From CAYLPU01 sp964385635 (GTDB lineage Bacteria > Chloroflexota > Anaerolineae > B4-G1), in the NCBI GenBank assembly GCA_964385635.1, contig CAYLPU010000026.1, positions 1-51,684 of the forward strand: DNA of 51,684 bases, read 5' to 3'. Each line of letters opens with the position of its first letter. The first letter of the stretch is position 1. The position numbers and the translations under genes were made by a program. The notes under the pieces were generated by a model, which saw nothing but the letters and a program-made list of their open reading frames with translations, was not told the DNA's origin and made no database searches. Below are positions 24,125-33,319 of this stretch, piece after piece.

Positions 24125-25884
24125 AACTGGACAAGGGGACAGGGAGACAGGGGGACAAGGAGAAGGGGAGACAAGGGAAGAGCAACGCAGTCTCCTTGTC
24201 TCCGGGTCTCCTGGTCTCCGTCCCTCTTGCCTTCCTGCTTCTTTTCTACTTCTACCCCATCGCCTCCATCCTGACCCTCTCCTTCGCGCCCGAAGGCCGC
24301 TTCAGTCTGGCGGCTCTGGGAAAACTGATCCGCACGCCCTACTACCTGCAGACGCTTTGGTTCACGACCTGGCAGGCGGCGCTCTCCACGCTGCTGACGG
24401 TAGGGCTGGCGCTGCCCGGGGCCTACGTGTTTGCCAGGTACGATTTCCCCGGCAAATCGCTCGTCCGGGCGCTGACGACTGTGCCCTTCGTGCTGCCTAC
24501 CATCGTCGTCGCGCTGGCCTTCACCGCGTTCCTGGGACCTCGCGGCCTGCTCAACCTGGCCTTGATGGACCTCCTGGGGCTCGACCGGCCGGTGCTCGAC
24601 CTCCAGCACACGCTGACGATCATCCTGCTGGCGCACGTGTTCTACAACTACACGCTGGTGCTGCGTATCGTGGGGACCTACTGGGCCAATCTCGACCCCC
24701 GGCTGGAGGAGGCCGCCCGCATGCTGGGGGCGGATCGGTGGCGGGTCTTCCGCGAGGTGACGCTGCCCTTGTTGAGCCCGGCCATCGGCGCGGCGGCGCT
24801 CTTGGTTTTCATCTTCTGTTTCACCAGTTTCGGCGTCATCCTGGTGCTGGGTGGGCCACGCTTCGCCACGCTGGAGGTGGAGATCTACCGCCAGACGATC
24901 CAGTACCTCAATCTGCCGCTGGCGGCGGCGCTCTCCGTCGTCCAGATTCTCTTCACTTTCGCACTGATGGCGGTATACACGCGACTCCAGGCACGGTTGG
25001 CGCGGCCGTTGGAGTTGCGGCCGCGCCGGGTGACGCAGCGCCGGCCCCGTCACTGGCGCGAGTGGCTGGCCGTCGGGGTCAACGTAGGGCTGATGCTGGC
25101 GCTGTTGGTGACGCCGTTGGCCGCACTGGTCGAGCGTTCGTTGACGCTTTCTGCCACGGGTGGTGTATCACTGGCCTTCTACCGCCAGTTGTTCTATAAT
25201 CCACGCGGTTCGGCGTTTTACGTGCCGCCGGTGGCGGCGGTGCGCAACTCGGTGGGATTCGCGCTGGCGACGGTGGGGCTCTCGGTGACGCTGGGTCTGA
25301 TGGCGGCGTCGGTGCTGGACAGCCGGGGGTCTGCTCGTAGCCCCCGTCCCCGGGGGTTACGGCTGCGACGGTTGCTCGACCCGATCTTCATGCTGCCGTT
25401 GGGGACCTCAGCGGTCACGCTGGGGCTGGGGTACATCGTCGCGCTGGACGAGCCACCGCTCAACCTGCGCACCTCTCCGTTGTTGGTCGTGCTGGCCCAC
25501 ACACTCGTCGCGCTGCCCTTCGTCGTGCGCAGTGTGCTGCCGGCGCTGCGTTCCATTCATCCTAACCTGCGCGAGGCAGCGGCACTGCTGGGGGGGTCGC
25601 CCTGGCGCGTGTGGCGCGAGGTGGACCTGCCCATCGTGGCGCGGGCAATGTTGGTGGGGGCCGTGTTCGCCTTCACTGTCTCGATGGGCGAGTTCGGGGC
25701 CACGAGCCTGATCGCCCGGCCGGAGCGCCCCACGATGCCCATAGCCATCTATCGTTTCCTGGGCCGTCCCGGCGCGGTCAACTACGGCCAGGCGCTGGCG
25801 ATGTCCACGCTGCTGATGCTCGTCTGCACGCTGGGGTTCCTGGCGATTGAGCGGTTCCGCGTGGGGGAGGTGGGGGAGTTCTAA
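24121..25884 (+). CDS. thiP: Thiamine ABC transporter permease
   Basis: 587 residues, two binding-protein-dependent transport permease modules in one chain, as in ThiP. Each has the EAA loop: LEEAARMLGADRWRVFREVTLPLLSPAI and LREAAALLGGSPWRVWREVDLPIVARAM. The N-terminal ~30 residues (cytosolic, Lys/Gly-rich) are encoded by a palindromic low-complexity repeat (24133-24226) and are not a normal part of the family. It overlaps thiB by four bases. Confidence 0.9.
   Translation: MKLDKGTGRQGDKEKGRQGKSNAVSLSPGLLVSVPLAFLLLFYFYPIASILTLSFAPEGRFSLAALGKLIRTPYYLQTLWFTTWQAALSTLLTVGLALPGAYVFARYDFPGKSLVRALTTVPFVLPTIVVALAFTAFLGPRGLLNLALMDLLGLDRPVLDLQHTLTIILLAHVFYNYTLVLRIVGTYWANLDPRLEEAARMLGADRWRVFREVTLPLLSPAIGAAALLVFIFCFTSFGVILVLGGPRFATLEVEIYRQTIQYLNLPLAAALSVVQILFTFALMAVYTRLQARLARPLELRPRRVTQRRPRHWREWLAVGVNVGLMLALLVTPLAALVERSLTLSATGGVSLAFYRQLFYNPRGSAFYVPPVAAVRNSVGFALATVGLSVTLGLMAASVLDSRGSARSPRPRGLRLRRLLDPIFMLPLGTSAVTLGLGYIVALDEPPLNLRTSPLLVVLAHTLVALPFVVRSVLPALRSIHPNLREAAALLGGSPWRVWREVDLPIVARAMLVGAVFAFTVSMGEFGATSLIARPERPTMPIAIYRFLGRPGAVNYGQALAMSTLLMLVCTLGFLAIERFRVGEVGEF
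24133..24226. repeat. Low-complexity GGGGACAGGGAGACAAGG repeat, inverted
   Basis: A purine-rich run (GGGGACAGGGAGACAGGGGG and variants) followed by the complementary pyrimidine run ending CTGGTCTCCGTCCC, able to fold as a long hairpin. It encodes the N-terminus of ThiP. A related tract at 38095-38158 encodes the tail of the ATPase beta subunit. Confidence 0.6.
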
Positions 25885-25908
25885 TGCGTGAAACGTGAAA
25901 CGTGAAAC

Positions 25909-26994
25909 GTGAAGTATGAGGGGGAGATTGAGTCATTGCTAGAGTTTTCTGAGATTTGCAAATCCTACCCCGACGGCTGGACGCTGGCCGGCGTCAGTTT
26001 CACCGTCGAGAAGGGTGAGATCGTGTGTCTCCTTGGCCCCTCCGGCTGCGGCAAGACGACGCTGCTGCGACTCGTCGCCGGCCTGGAGACGCCCGATGGC
26101 GGCCGGATGTTGGTGGACGGGGAGGATGTGACCTATGTGCCTCCTCACCTGCGTGGCTTTGGGCTGATGTTCCAGGAATTTGCCCTCTTTCCCCATAAGG
26201 ATGTCTTAGGCAACGTCGCCTTCGGGCTACGAATGCAGGGGCTGAGCCGTGAACTGGTGGCGACGCGGGTGGCCGAGGCGCTGGAGTTGGTCGATCTGGT
26301 GGGCTTCGAGCACCGCGACGTGAACCAACTCTCGGGTGGGGAGCGGCAGCGGGTGGCGCTGGCCCGCAGTCTGGCCCCCCAGCCGCGCCTGCTGATGCTC
26401 GACGAGCCGCTAGGCGCGCTGGACCGGGCGCTACGCGAGCGGCTGATGGACGAACTACCCCGCATCCTGCGCCAGGCGGGCGTGACCGCCATCACCGTCA
26501 CCCACGACCAGGAGGAGGCGTTCGCTCTCGCCGACCGGGTGGTGCTGATGCGGGCTGGGCGGGTGGTGCAGGTGGGGACGCCGGAGGAGGTCTACCGGCG
26601 GCCAGCCTCCGCCTGGTCTGCCCACTTTTTGGGATTGACAAACCTGGTGGATGCCTGTGTTGTCGGGCCTGGACAGGTTGAGACAGCGCTGGGTGTCTTA
26701 CAGGTTTGGGATGTGGGATGCGGGATGCGGGATGCGGGATCTGCAGCGAAGTTGTTGATTCGACCGGAGGCGGCGCGGCTGGGTGATGCTGGTCCCAATG
26801 TACTGCATGGGACCGTCACGGAACGTTCCTTCCGCGGCGGACACTACCGGTTGGGCGTGCGCCACGCCAGCGGGGTTGAACTGGCCTTCAATGTTCCAGC
26901 CAGCGCTAATCTGCCCGCGTCTGGCGAGACCATTGTTCTCTCCCTGGATCCACAGGCGCTGGCGCTGCTCCCGGTGGTGGGAGAAGCGGATTGA
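25909..26994 (+). CDS. thiQ: Thiamine ABC transporter ATPase
   Basis: 361 residues. Walker A GPSGCGKTT, signature LSGGERQRVALARSL, Walker B LLMLDEP, H-loop VTHDQEEA; a C-terminal extension of about 120 residues resembles a TOBE-type regulatory domain. GTG at 25909 follows a repeat of CGTGAAA units (25889-25915) rather than a ribosome site, so a downstream TTG at 25933 is possible. A short insertion of GGGATGCGGGATG units (26706-26742) encodes DVGCGMRDAGS. Confidence 0.88.
   Translation: MKYEGEIESLLEFSEICKSYPDGWTLAGVSFTVEKGEIVCLLGPSGCGKTTLLRLVAGLETPDGGRMLVDGEDVTYVPPHLRGFGLMFQEFALFPHKDVLGNVAFGLRMQGLSRELVATRVAEALELVDLVGFEHRDVNQLSGGERQRVALARSLAPQPRLLMLDEPLGALDRALRERLMDELPRILRQAGVTAITVTHDQEEAFALADRVVLMRAGRVVQVGTPEEVYRRPASAWSAHFLGLTNLVDACVVGPGQVETALGVLQVWDVGCGMRDAGSAAKLLIRPEAARLGDAGPNVLHGTVTERSFRGGHYRLGVRHASGVELAFNVPASANLPASGETIVLSLDPQALALLPVVGEAD
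26706..26742. repeat. GGGATGCGGGATG tandem repeat in thiQ
   Basis: Three to four imperfect copies of a GGGATGC-type unit, in frame, encoding a stretch with little resemblance to ABC ATPases. Confidence 0.55.
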
Positions 26995-27009
26995 CTCGCT
27001 CACCGCTGT

Positions 27010-27037
27010 TTGTGCAAGAGCCGTTGTTGGGTATAAT
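27010..27037 (+). promoter_or_regulatory. Probable promoter for the 64-residue protein
   Basis: TTGTGC (27010-27015), 16 bases, TATAAT (27032-27037), 60 bases before the ATG at 27097. Confidence 0.5.
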
Positions 27038-27096
27038 TGGGCTAGCAGTTAGCAAGGATTACCAACCGCACCGACACCCACAGGAGGCATCAAGCA

Positions 27097-27291
27097 ATGG
27101 ACAAACTGGAACTGACATTCAAAGTCGAGAAGGACACCAAGAACACCAGGCGCTACCAGGAAGAGGCCAGCGACGGCCCGCCCATCATCGGCACGCTCTA
27201 CGTTCAACAGTGGGCGCTGCGCAAACTGACCGGCGGCGACCTGCCTGAGCGCGTGCGCGTGACGGTGACGGTTGACAAGCGTGAAGCGTGA
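27097..27291 (+). CDS. Conserved-looking small protein, 64 residues
   Basis: CAGGAGG precedes the ATG, and its own promoter lies upstream. The sequence (LELTFKVEKDTKNTRRYQEEA then PIIGTLYVQQWALRKL and a Val/Arg-rich end) is probably a beta-rich cytosolic fold. I do not recognise the family. It is followed by a restriction-gene remnant. Confidence 0.6.
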   Translation: MDKLELTFKVEKDTKNTRRYQEEASDGPPIIGTLYVQQWALRKLTGGDLPERVRVTVTVDKREA

Positions 27292-27298
27292 TACATGA

Positions 27299-27463
27299 GA
27301 CGTCAAGCACAAAGACCTGGCCGCTCGGTTGTGGTGCGAAAACGCCACGATCTTGACCGGCACTGAATGGGTGTACAGGAAGGTGCTACAGAAGGAATTT
27401 GAAAAGCTCCAACCGTCCGATTTTGAGGATTTGATCGCTTTGGACCCCATCATCTTCTCGTGA
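27299..27463 (+). pseudogene. C-terminal remnant of a type III restriction endonuclease (Res)
   Basis: An open stretch without a start codon encodes KDLAARLWCENATILTGTEW and KEFEKLQPSDFEDLIAL before a stop, resembling the C-terminal end of type III restriction Res subunits (recognised from memory, not by search). It starts directly after an in-frame stop, 8 bases past the preceding gene. The rest of the restriction system is gone from this place. Confidence 0.55.
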
Positions 27464-27489
27464 GACAAAGTGACACACGGAGGAATACG

Positions 27490-28809
27490 ATGAAACTACG
27501 GTATCGCATCCTACAGGCCCGCTGGCCCGAAGGTGGGGAGTGGCAGAACTGGGGCTTCTTCTACGAGAGTAGTCTGGACGACCGTGGAGAGACCCCAGTT
27601 TCTTTTCATCACAACATGGATGAACTGCACTGGATCGTGCATCACATCAACCACCGCCTTCGCAGCCGGCGCCTGCCGCTCGAGCGGGTGGGAGAGGCGA
27701 TTGCGAAGTATGCCGGCGGGCTCTGTGTCCTGTCCGAGATACATACCTACGAGAGCGATGGTGAACCTCTCTCTGCGGCGCTCAACGGTATCGAGTCTCA
27801 CGTGCTGGGCCTGGACTACATCGCGCCGCACGATGCCTCTGAGGAGACGATGCGCATTTTCGCCGGTAGCGCCAACCGTCCCCTGGCCCAGGCTGTTGCC
27901 CATCGCCTGGGCTTCCCGCTCTCGGCTGTCTCCATCACTCCCTTGCCCGACAGCGAGGTGCACGTGCAGGTCAATGAGGTGGTACGGCAGAAGGATGTTT
28001 TTATCATCCAGCCCTGCTCCGCGCCGGTCAACGATCATCTCATCGAACTGCTGCTACTGGTGGATGCTTGCCGGCGCGCTTCGGCGCACAGCATCACAGT
28101 GGTCGTACCCTATTTCCCTTATGCTCGACAGGAGCGCATGGCCCGTGGCCGGGAGGCGATCAGCGCCCGGGTGGTGGCTTCCATGCTAGAGATGATGGGC
28201 GTCGATCGCATTATCTATGTAGACATTCACGCTGAAGCCATTCAGGGCTTCTTCACGGTGCCTGTGGACCAACTGCCAGCCTACCCCATCCTGGCCGACT
28301 ACTTCCGAGGGAAGCCCTTCCTTGAGGATGCGGTCATCGTCTCGCCCGACGTAGGACGGGCGCGGTTGGCGGGCAAGTATGCCCAGGCGTTGGGGTTGCC
28401 ACTGGTCGTGATGCAGAAACGGCGCGATGGGTTCCGCCGGGTCAGAACGACCCACGTGGTCGGCGACGTGGAGGGGAAGATCCCAATCCTCGTTGACGAC
28501 ATCGTCGCCAGCGGCAGCGTGCTCGATCAGATCCCGGTGCTTTTCGAGCACGGAGCCAGGCGGGAGGTGCACCTGGCCATTACCCATCCCGTGCTGCTAC
28601 CCACGGCGTTGGAGCGGCTGGACGAGGATTGGATCGCTGAATTGGTCATCACTGACACGATCCTGGTACCACCAGCCAAGCGGCATCCCAAGTTGAAGAT
28701 AGTCAGCGTCGCCCCGATGCTGGCGTATGCCATTCGCGGTATCTACCACGGCGAATCGATCAGCCCGCTGTGGAAGTTCGATGCGCCCCGCAAATTGGGT
28801 TTTTACTAG
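27490..28809 (+). CDS. prs: Ribose-phosphate pyrophosphokinase with N-terminal extension
   Basis: 439 residues. From about residue 125 it is a standard PRPP synthetase: IFAGSANRPLAQAVAHRLG, PDSEVHVQVNE, VVPYFPYARQER, ATP-binding region, VVMQKRRDG and the PRPP-binding loop LVDDIVASGSVL. It makes PRPP from ribose-5-phosphate and ATP. The first ~120 residues (WGFFYESSLDDRG, then HHINHRLRSRRLPLERV) do not belong to normal Prs (about 315 residues); they may be a separate regulatory or dimerisation domain. Start at the ATG with GGAGGAATACG upstream. Its stop overlaps the convergent receiver gene by four bases. Confidence 0.88.
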   Translation: MKLRYRILQARWPEGGEWQNWGFFYESSLDDRGETPVSFHHNMDELHWIVHHINHRLRSRRLPLERVGEAIAKYAGGLCVLSEIHTYESDGEPLSAALNGIESHVLGLDYIAPHDASEETMRIFAGSANRPLAQAVAHRLGFPLSAVSITPLPDSEVHVQVNEVVRQKDVFIIQPCSAPVNDHLIELLLLVDACRRASAHSITVVVPYFPYARQERMARGREAISARVVASMLEMMGVDRIIYVDIHAEAIQGFFTVPVDQLPAYPILADYFRGKPFLEDAVIVSPDVGRARLAGKYAQALGLPLVVMQKRRDGFRRVRTTHVVGDVEGKIPILVDDIVASGSVLDQIPVLFEHGARREVHLAITHPVLLPTALERLDEDWIAELVITDTILVPPAKRHPKLKIVSVAPMLAYAIRGIYHGESISPLWKFDAPRKLGFY

Positions 28810-29189
28810 ATCATAGCCTGTGGTCGCACGGCAGCCTGGATCTCGCGCACCAACTGGGGCGTGTCAATATCCTTGAGGATGTAGCGTGCAGCGCCAACGC
28901 GACGGGCTTCCGTCTGCTCCTCAGCGTCGGGGTAGGAGGTCAAAACGACGATGCTGATGTGGGGACATTCCTCGGTCAGGCGGCACAGCGCTTTCATCCC
29001 CTGCCCGTCGGCACGTTTGATCTCTAGCAGTATGACGTTGGGTTTCAGTCTCACCGCGTCTCGCAGGCCGGTTCTCCAGCAGCCGGTGCAGCCAATGACC
29101 TCGACCTCGGCAGTGACACGCAGCCGGGCCCCGAGCGCCTCGCGTACAGCGTCGTGATCGTCAATGATGAGCAACCGTGTTTGTGTCAC
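28806..29189 (-). CDS. Single-domain receiver protein lacking the phospho-acceptor Asp
   Basis: 127 residues, a receiver (CheY-like) domain with the acidic pocket LLIIDDHDAV and the Lys in RYILKDID. The phosphorylation position, normally Asp (LLDIxxP), reads Glu56 in VILLEIKRADGQG. It may therefore be locked in an activated-like or non-phosphorylatable state. No kinase gene is nearby. It is transcribed towards prs. Confidence 0.8.
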   Translation of the reverse strand: MTQTRLLIIDDHDAVREALGARLRVTAEVEVIGCTGCWRTGLRDAVRLKPNVILLEIKRADGQGMKALCRLTEECPHISIVVLTSYPDAEEQTEARRVGAARYILKDIDTPQLVREIQAAVRPQAMI

Positions 29190-29308
29190 ATCCCACCAAT
29201 CCAGGCCTGCCCCTGCTGATTGTCACCAGTATAGTTGAACCGTTGTGTGGGGGTTAGTGTCATCTATCCCTGATTTTCCCTGACGTTTGTACCGAACCGC
29301 AGCGTGGG

Positions 29309-29337
29309 TTGACGACCTCCCCGCCCTGTGGTATCCT
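29309..29337 (+). promoter_or_regulatory. Promoter immediately before the PP-loop gene
   Basis: TTGACG (29309-29314), 17 bases, TATCCT (29332-29337). The ATG is at 29346, so a start site near 29344 would give an almost leaderless mRNA. This also rules out the upstream GTG as a start. Confidence 0.6.
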
Positions 29338-29345
29338 CCTTGGCG

Positions 29346-30422
29346 ATGAGCGACAAGGAGCGGATTAAGGCGGTGGGTCTATTCTCAGGCGGGCTCGACA
29401 GTACCCTGGCTATGCGGATTGTGCTTGAGCAGGGGGTCGAAGTCACTGCACTGCACTTTCGCACTGGCTTTTCCTACGTCGAGCGGAACCGCGTAGTCGG
29501 ACGCGGGCCGGCTGAGCCTTCCGACGCCGAGCGGGCGGCTGCGATGCTGGGGGTGGGGCTGGAGGTGATAGACGTCTCCGATGAGTACCTCCCGGTGGTG
29601 CTCCACCCGCGCTACGGGTATGGCTCGGGGATGAATCCCTGCGTGGACTGTCGTATCTTCCTGTTGTGCAAAGCGAAGGCGTGGATGGAGGCTCACGGCT
29701 ACCACTTTGTCTTCACCGGCGAGGTGGTCGGGCAGCGGCCCAAGAGCCAGATGCGGCCCACGCTCAACACTGTCGAGCGAGAAAGCGATCTGCGGGGCTA
29801 TCTGCTCCGGCCGCTCTCGGCCAAACTTCTCAAGCCGACGGTGCCGGAACAGCGGGGTTGGGTGGATCGGGAGAGATTGTACGGGATCAGCGGGAGGGGC
29901 CGCAAAGAGCAGATCGCACTGGCGGAGCAATTCGGTATCACTGACTACCCACAACCATCTGGTGGCTGTTGTTATCTGATTGACCAGACCTATTCCCGTC
30001 GCCTGCGCGACTTTCTGGTCCACGAAGACGGTGAAGCGCTGACCCGCGAGCGGGTGCAACTCCTGGCGGTGGGGCGGCATCTGCGCCTTTCATCCGGCCG
30101 CAAGGTGATCGTCGGACGTCGCGAGCAGGAGAACGAATATCTGGAGGTGTGCGGGGTGGAGGGGGTCTTGCTCACGACGGTGGATCACCCCGGCCCGACG
30201 ATGCTGGTGCCAGGCGGGCCAGCACGCGATCCGTTGACACGCGATCCGTTGACACGGGAGGAGATCGAACTGGCGGCGCGGATCACCGCTGGTTATTCCG
30301 ACGGCCGGCGCGAACCTGCCGTCCGGGTCGGAGTGCGCCGTGATAGTGGACGGAACGGGCTGGTCGAGGTGCTGACGGTCGAGCCGATGGTGCTAGAGGA
30401 GATACAGGCTCTGATGGTGTAG
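29346..30422 (+). CDS. PP-loop tRNA-thiolation-type protein with DUF814/NFACT-R-like C-terminus
   Basis: 358 residues. PP-loop ATP pyrophosphatase motif GLFSGGLDSTLA, the Cys pair in NPCVDCRIFLLCKA, and GGCCYL in the middle are typical of MnmA/ThiI-like thiolation or 4-thiouridine-type enzymes; the later segment HLRLSSGRKVIVGRREQENEYLEV resembles the NFACT-R (DUF814) domain. Together they suggest tRNA base modification, with substrate unassigned. A 15-bp exact duplication (30226-30255) encodes DPLTRDPLTR near the end. Promoter at 29309-29337. Confidence 0.75.
   Translation: MSDKERIKAVGLFSGGLDSTLAMRIVLEQGVEVTALHFRTGFSYVERNRVVGRGPAEPSDAERAAAMLGVGLEVIDVSDEYLPVVLHPRYGYGSGMNPCVDCRIFLLCKAKAWMEAHGYHFVFTGEVVGQRPKSQMRPTLNTVERESDLRGYLLRPLSAKLLKPTVPEQRGWVDRERLYGISGRGRKEQIALAEQFGITDYPQPSGGCCYLIDQTYSRRLRDFLVHEDGEALTRERVQLLAVGRHLRLSSGRKVIVGRREQENEYLEVCGVEGVLLTTVDHPGPTMLVPGGPARDPLTRDPLTREEIELAARITAGYSDGRREPAVRVGVRRDSGRNGLVEVLTVEPMVLEEIQALMV
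30226..30255 (+). repeat. 15-bp exact tandem duplication
   Basis: GCGATCCGTTGACAC occurs twice head to tail, duplicating five codons (DPLTR) in frame. Confidence 0.8.
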
Positions 30423-30423
30423 G

Positions 30424-30534
30424 GACGGGTAGATGCCGGAACCCGCCGCATTTGAGCAGCGCCACAGCCACGAGCGGGTCACTCTCTGGCCGAACGGTGA
30501 CGGGATCGCGTGTCATACAGTCTCGCACAAACAT
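30424..30534 (-). pseudogene. Truncated CBS-domain gene
   Basis: On the minus strand an ATG at 30534 with AGAGGGG upstream starts MFVRDCMTRDPVTVRPESDP and continues VAVALLKCGGFRHLPV, the first half of a CBS domain, and is cut where it meets the stop of the preceding gene (30422). The region 30535-30691 holds nothing recognisable. Confidence 0.65.
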
Positions 30535-30691
30535 GCTCAGCCCCTCTCTGGTGCTTCCCATTATGCCTATCCTGCTCCTGGCGGCAAAGCGGCCTCCATC
30601 GGCGTCTGTTTTACAGCCTTTTTACCCTGCGTTAAACGACCCATAACCAGACCGAATGTATGCTCACGACAGCATCAGAGATCAGCGCGCT

Positions 30692-32790
30692 ATGCCGAAA
30701 TCGAGGATAGATGAAGTGATTCGCCGCTACTGGCCCGACGTCTTGATCGCCTGTGTCGTCTTCGTCGTCTGCCTGACGGTCTACAACGATACACTGACCC
30801 CAGTCTCTCCTACAAGAGTCCCGATGGCAACGAATTGGCGACTGTGTGCCACGTCCTCGGCCTGGCCCACTCCACCGGCTACCCGCTCTACACCTGGCTG
30901 GGCAGACTGTTCACCTTTATTCCTATCGGCGACGTAGCCCACCGCGTGAACCTGATGAGCGCTACGCTAGGCGCAGCCGGCGTGACGCTGCTCTATGCCA
31001 TCCTCCGCATCTCGACTTCGGACTTCGTGCCTCGGACTTCAAACTTCGGACATCAGTTGTCCTCTCGCCTGGCCTCCGCCTTTGCCGCGCTCATCTTTGC
31101 CTTCTCGCTGGCCTTCTGGTCCCAGACTGGCATCGCTGAAGTCTATGCGCCCAATGTCTTTATGATCGCGCTGACGGTGATCATTCTTCTCTGGTGGGCA
31201 CGGGTCGAGGAGAGAGACCGGGCAAACCGGCCAGCCGGCCAACCGTGGTGGCGCGCTATTCTGCCCTCGTGGAAGTCGCTGCTACTGCTCTTCGCTTTTG
31301 GCCTCTGCTTCGGTCTCAGCCTGGGCATCCATATGTCGAACCTGGGCTTTGCGCCAGCGTTCGCGCTCTTCATACTGCTGGTCAGTTGGTCTACCGCGCT
31401 CAGCCCGGCAGGTCTGTTCAGTGCAGGGAGCGGATTCTTTCTTGGGCTGCTCCAGTTCCTGTGGCTGCCCTACAAAGCCAGCACCCTCACCGACCGCGTG
31501 ATGCGCGCCAACGCGCCCACTACCCTGCGTGGCATCTATGCCTATACGCTGGGAGCCTTCCCTCAGTTCAAGTTTGCTTTCCCCCTCACCGCTATCCCCG
31601 ACCGCATCGTCATCTACCTGGACTTCCTGTGCCAGCAGTTTGGCCTGTGGGGGATCGGGCTAGGAGTGTTGGGGATGTGGGGTCTGTTGGTGCACAAGCC
31701 CAGGCGCTTCTTCCTCCTCGTGGGGATGTATCTTGTTCACGTCTGGTTCTTCATCCAGTATAAGGTCTTCGACCTGGACGTCTTCTTTATCCCGGCGCAT
31801 TTGCTGTATGCACTGTTCATCGGGTATGGGGCATACTGGGTGGTTGAGCGGCTGTCTGCAATCGTGCCCTACGTTCGGCAAGGTCTCCCGACCGCCGCCG
31901 AACGCGTGCTGCTCGCGGCACCGTTCATCGTGATGCTGGCGCTGCCGGTCGGGGGCGAACTGCGGGCCAACTGGGAGGCCAACGATTACTCTGACGACAC
32001 CGCCATCAACGACTTCTACGGGAATGTCTTCGCTCTACTCCCGGATGGTGCGGCGCTTCTGAGCCGCAGTGGGGTCTTCGGCTACGACTTGTTCTACTAC
32101 CGCCTGGTCTACGACGTGCGGCCCGACGTGGTGATGCCTCACCTGCCCCACGCCAACCCACGCCCCAGGGATTTGGCTGGCCGCGAGGTCTACACCACCA
32201 TTCGGCTCGACGGGCGGGAGGCTGGACGTGGCCCCTGAGCCTTGCCTCCCAACCTGGTCAACCCCGATGCCTGGCACGTGCCGGTGCTCTTCGGCAGCCC
32301 GGGCCAGCCAGGCTCCGGCGCTGGCATCCGTCCACTTGTTCTCTATCACGTCGCCGACGAAGCGCCCGAACTCGTTGTTGCTGACGCCGCCCCCCAGGTT
32401 GAGGTGGGGGAGGAGGCAGCAGGATGGGTGCTGGTGGGGTACGACCTGGAGAGTAGCGCGGTGATGGCTGGCGGCACTCTACATCTGACTCTCTACTGGC
32501 GGGCCGCCGAAGCACCACAGCAAGTGTTGCTGAGCACGCTGCTGGGGGACGCGGCGCTCGAAATCCACGAGCCGGGGATGGGTAATCTGCATCGTTACAT
32601 AGAGGAATTCCACCCGATCCGCGATTCCGTTCTGGTTGAGGACTACCGGGTGGTCGTGCCGCGCACTACGGAGGCGGGCACCACCACGCTGTCGCTGGGC
32701 GTTGGCTCCCCCTTTCATCTACCTGATGGCGGGGCCGAATGGGAAGCGGTGCTGGCCCTGGGCGAGATCACCATCCTGCCAGGGGAATGA
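30692..32790 (+). pseudogene. DUF2723 membrane glycosyltransferase-like gene with a frameshift and a stop
   Basis: Family signature: SLSYKSPDGNELATVCHVLGLAHSTGYPLYTWLGRLF and many membrane helices, with a final soluble domain. Two lesions: a missing C in the CCCC run at 30798-30801 shifts the frame between the start (MPKSRIDEVI) and this motif, and an in-frame TGA at 32236-32238 splits GRGP from ALPPNLVNPDAWHVPVL; a Trp (TGG to TGA) is likely there. Without these it would be one protein of about 700 residues. Either degraded or the sequence has two errors. Membrane glycosylation role by family. Confidence 0.75.
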
Positions 32791-32802
32791 GGAGGGGAAA
32801 GT

Positions 32803-33306
32803 ATGACGACAGGACGTAAATTACTGATCGCGGTGGGTGCGCTCGTCATCGTGGGCATGTTGCTCATCGCGGCCTTTGCCCTGGGGGTCTACGTGGGAGA
32901 GCACGGCTGGACGCGGGCAGGACTGACGCTGCAGGGGCCAGGTGGCGGCCCAGGCAAACCCCCGCAGGGAGGGGACGGTGCACCAGGGAACGCCCCACCG
33001 CTCCCCGGTGGTGGCCGCCGTCCAGACCTGGTGGGCCGTATCAGGGAGGTTTTCGAAGGCACGCTGGTGCTGGCGACCCCTGACGGTCCACGCACCATCG
33101 AACTGGACGAGCGCACGCAAGTAGAGATGGCTGGGGGAGAACCACGCTCACTGGATGACCTGGAGCGCGGTCAACAAGTGGCCGTCTTTGGCCGCCGTAA
33201 CGGCGATGGGCAGGTGCTGGTCGCCGAACTGATCGTGCTGCTGCTGCCGCCACCCGAACAGCCGCCTGCCGACCCGTCCGGTCAGCCGCTTCCTCCGCGG
33301 CCGTAG
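32803..33306 (+). CDS. Membrane-anchored DUF5666-like protein
   Basis: 167 residues: one N-terminal helix (about 8-30), a Gly/Pro-rich linker (GGGPGKPPQGG), then a small beta domain with GRIREVFEGTLVLATPDGPRTIELDERTQVE and GQQVAVFGRR, resembling DUF5666/OB-like secreted domains, and a Pro-rich tail. Function unknown. GGAGGGGAAAGT lies upstream of the ATG. It is 12 bases downstream of the broken DUF2723 gene. Confidence 0.65.
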   Translation: MTTGRKLLIAVGALVIVGMLLIAAFALGVYVGEHGWTRAGLTLQGPGGGPGKPPQGGDGAPGNAPPLPGGGRRPDLVGRIREVFEGTLVLATPDGPRTIELDERTQVEMAGGEPRSLDDLERGQQVAVFGRRNGDGQVLVAELIVLLLPPPEQPPADPSGQPLPPRP

Positions 33307-33319
33307 CACGTTTCGCGCA

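Noticed and set aside
32236..32238. In-frame TGA in the DUF2723 gene as a second selenocysteine codon
   Set aside because: No hairpin follows within the expected distance, the residue before and after do not resemble a redox site, and the same gene has a frameshift, so a nonsense change is simpler.
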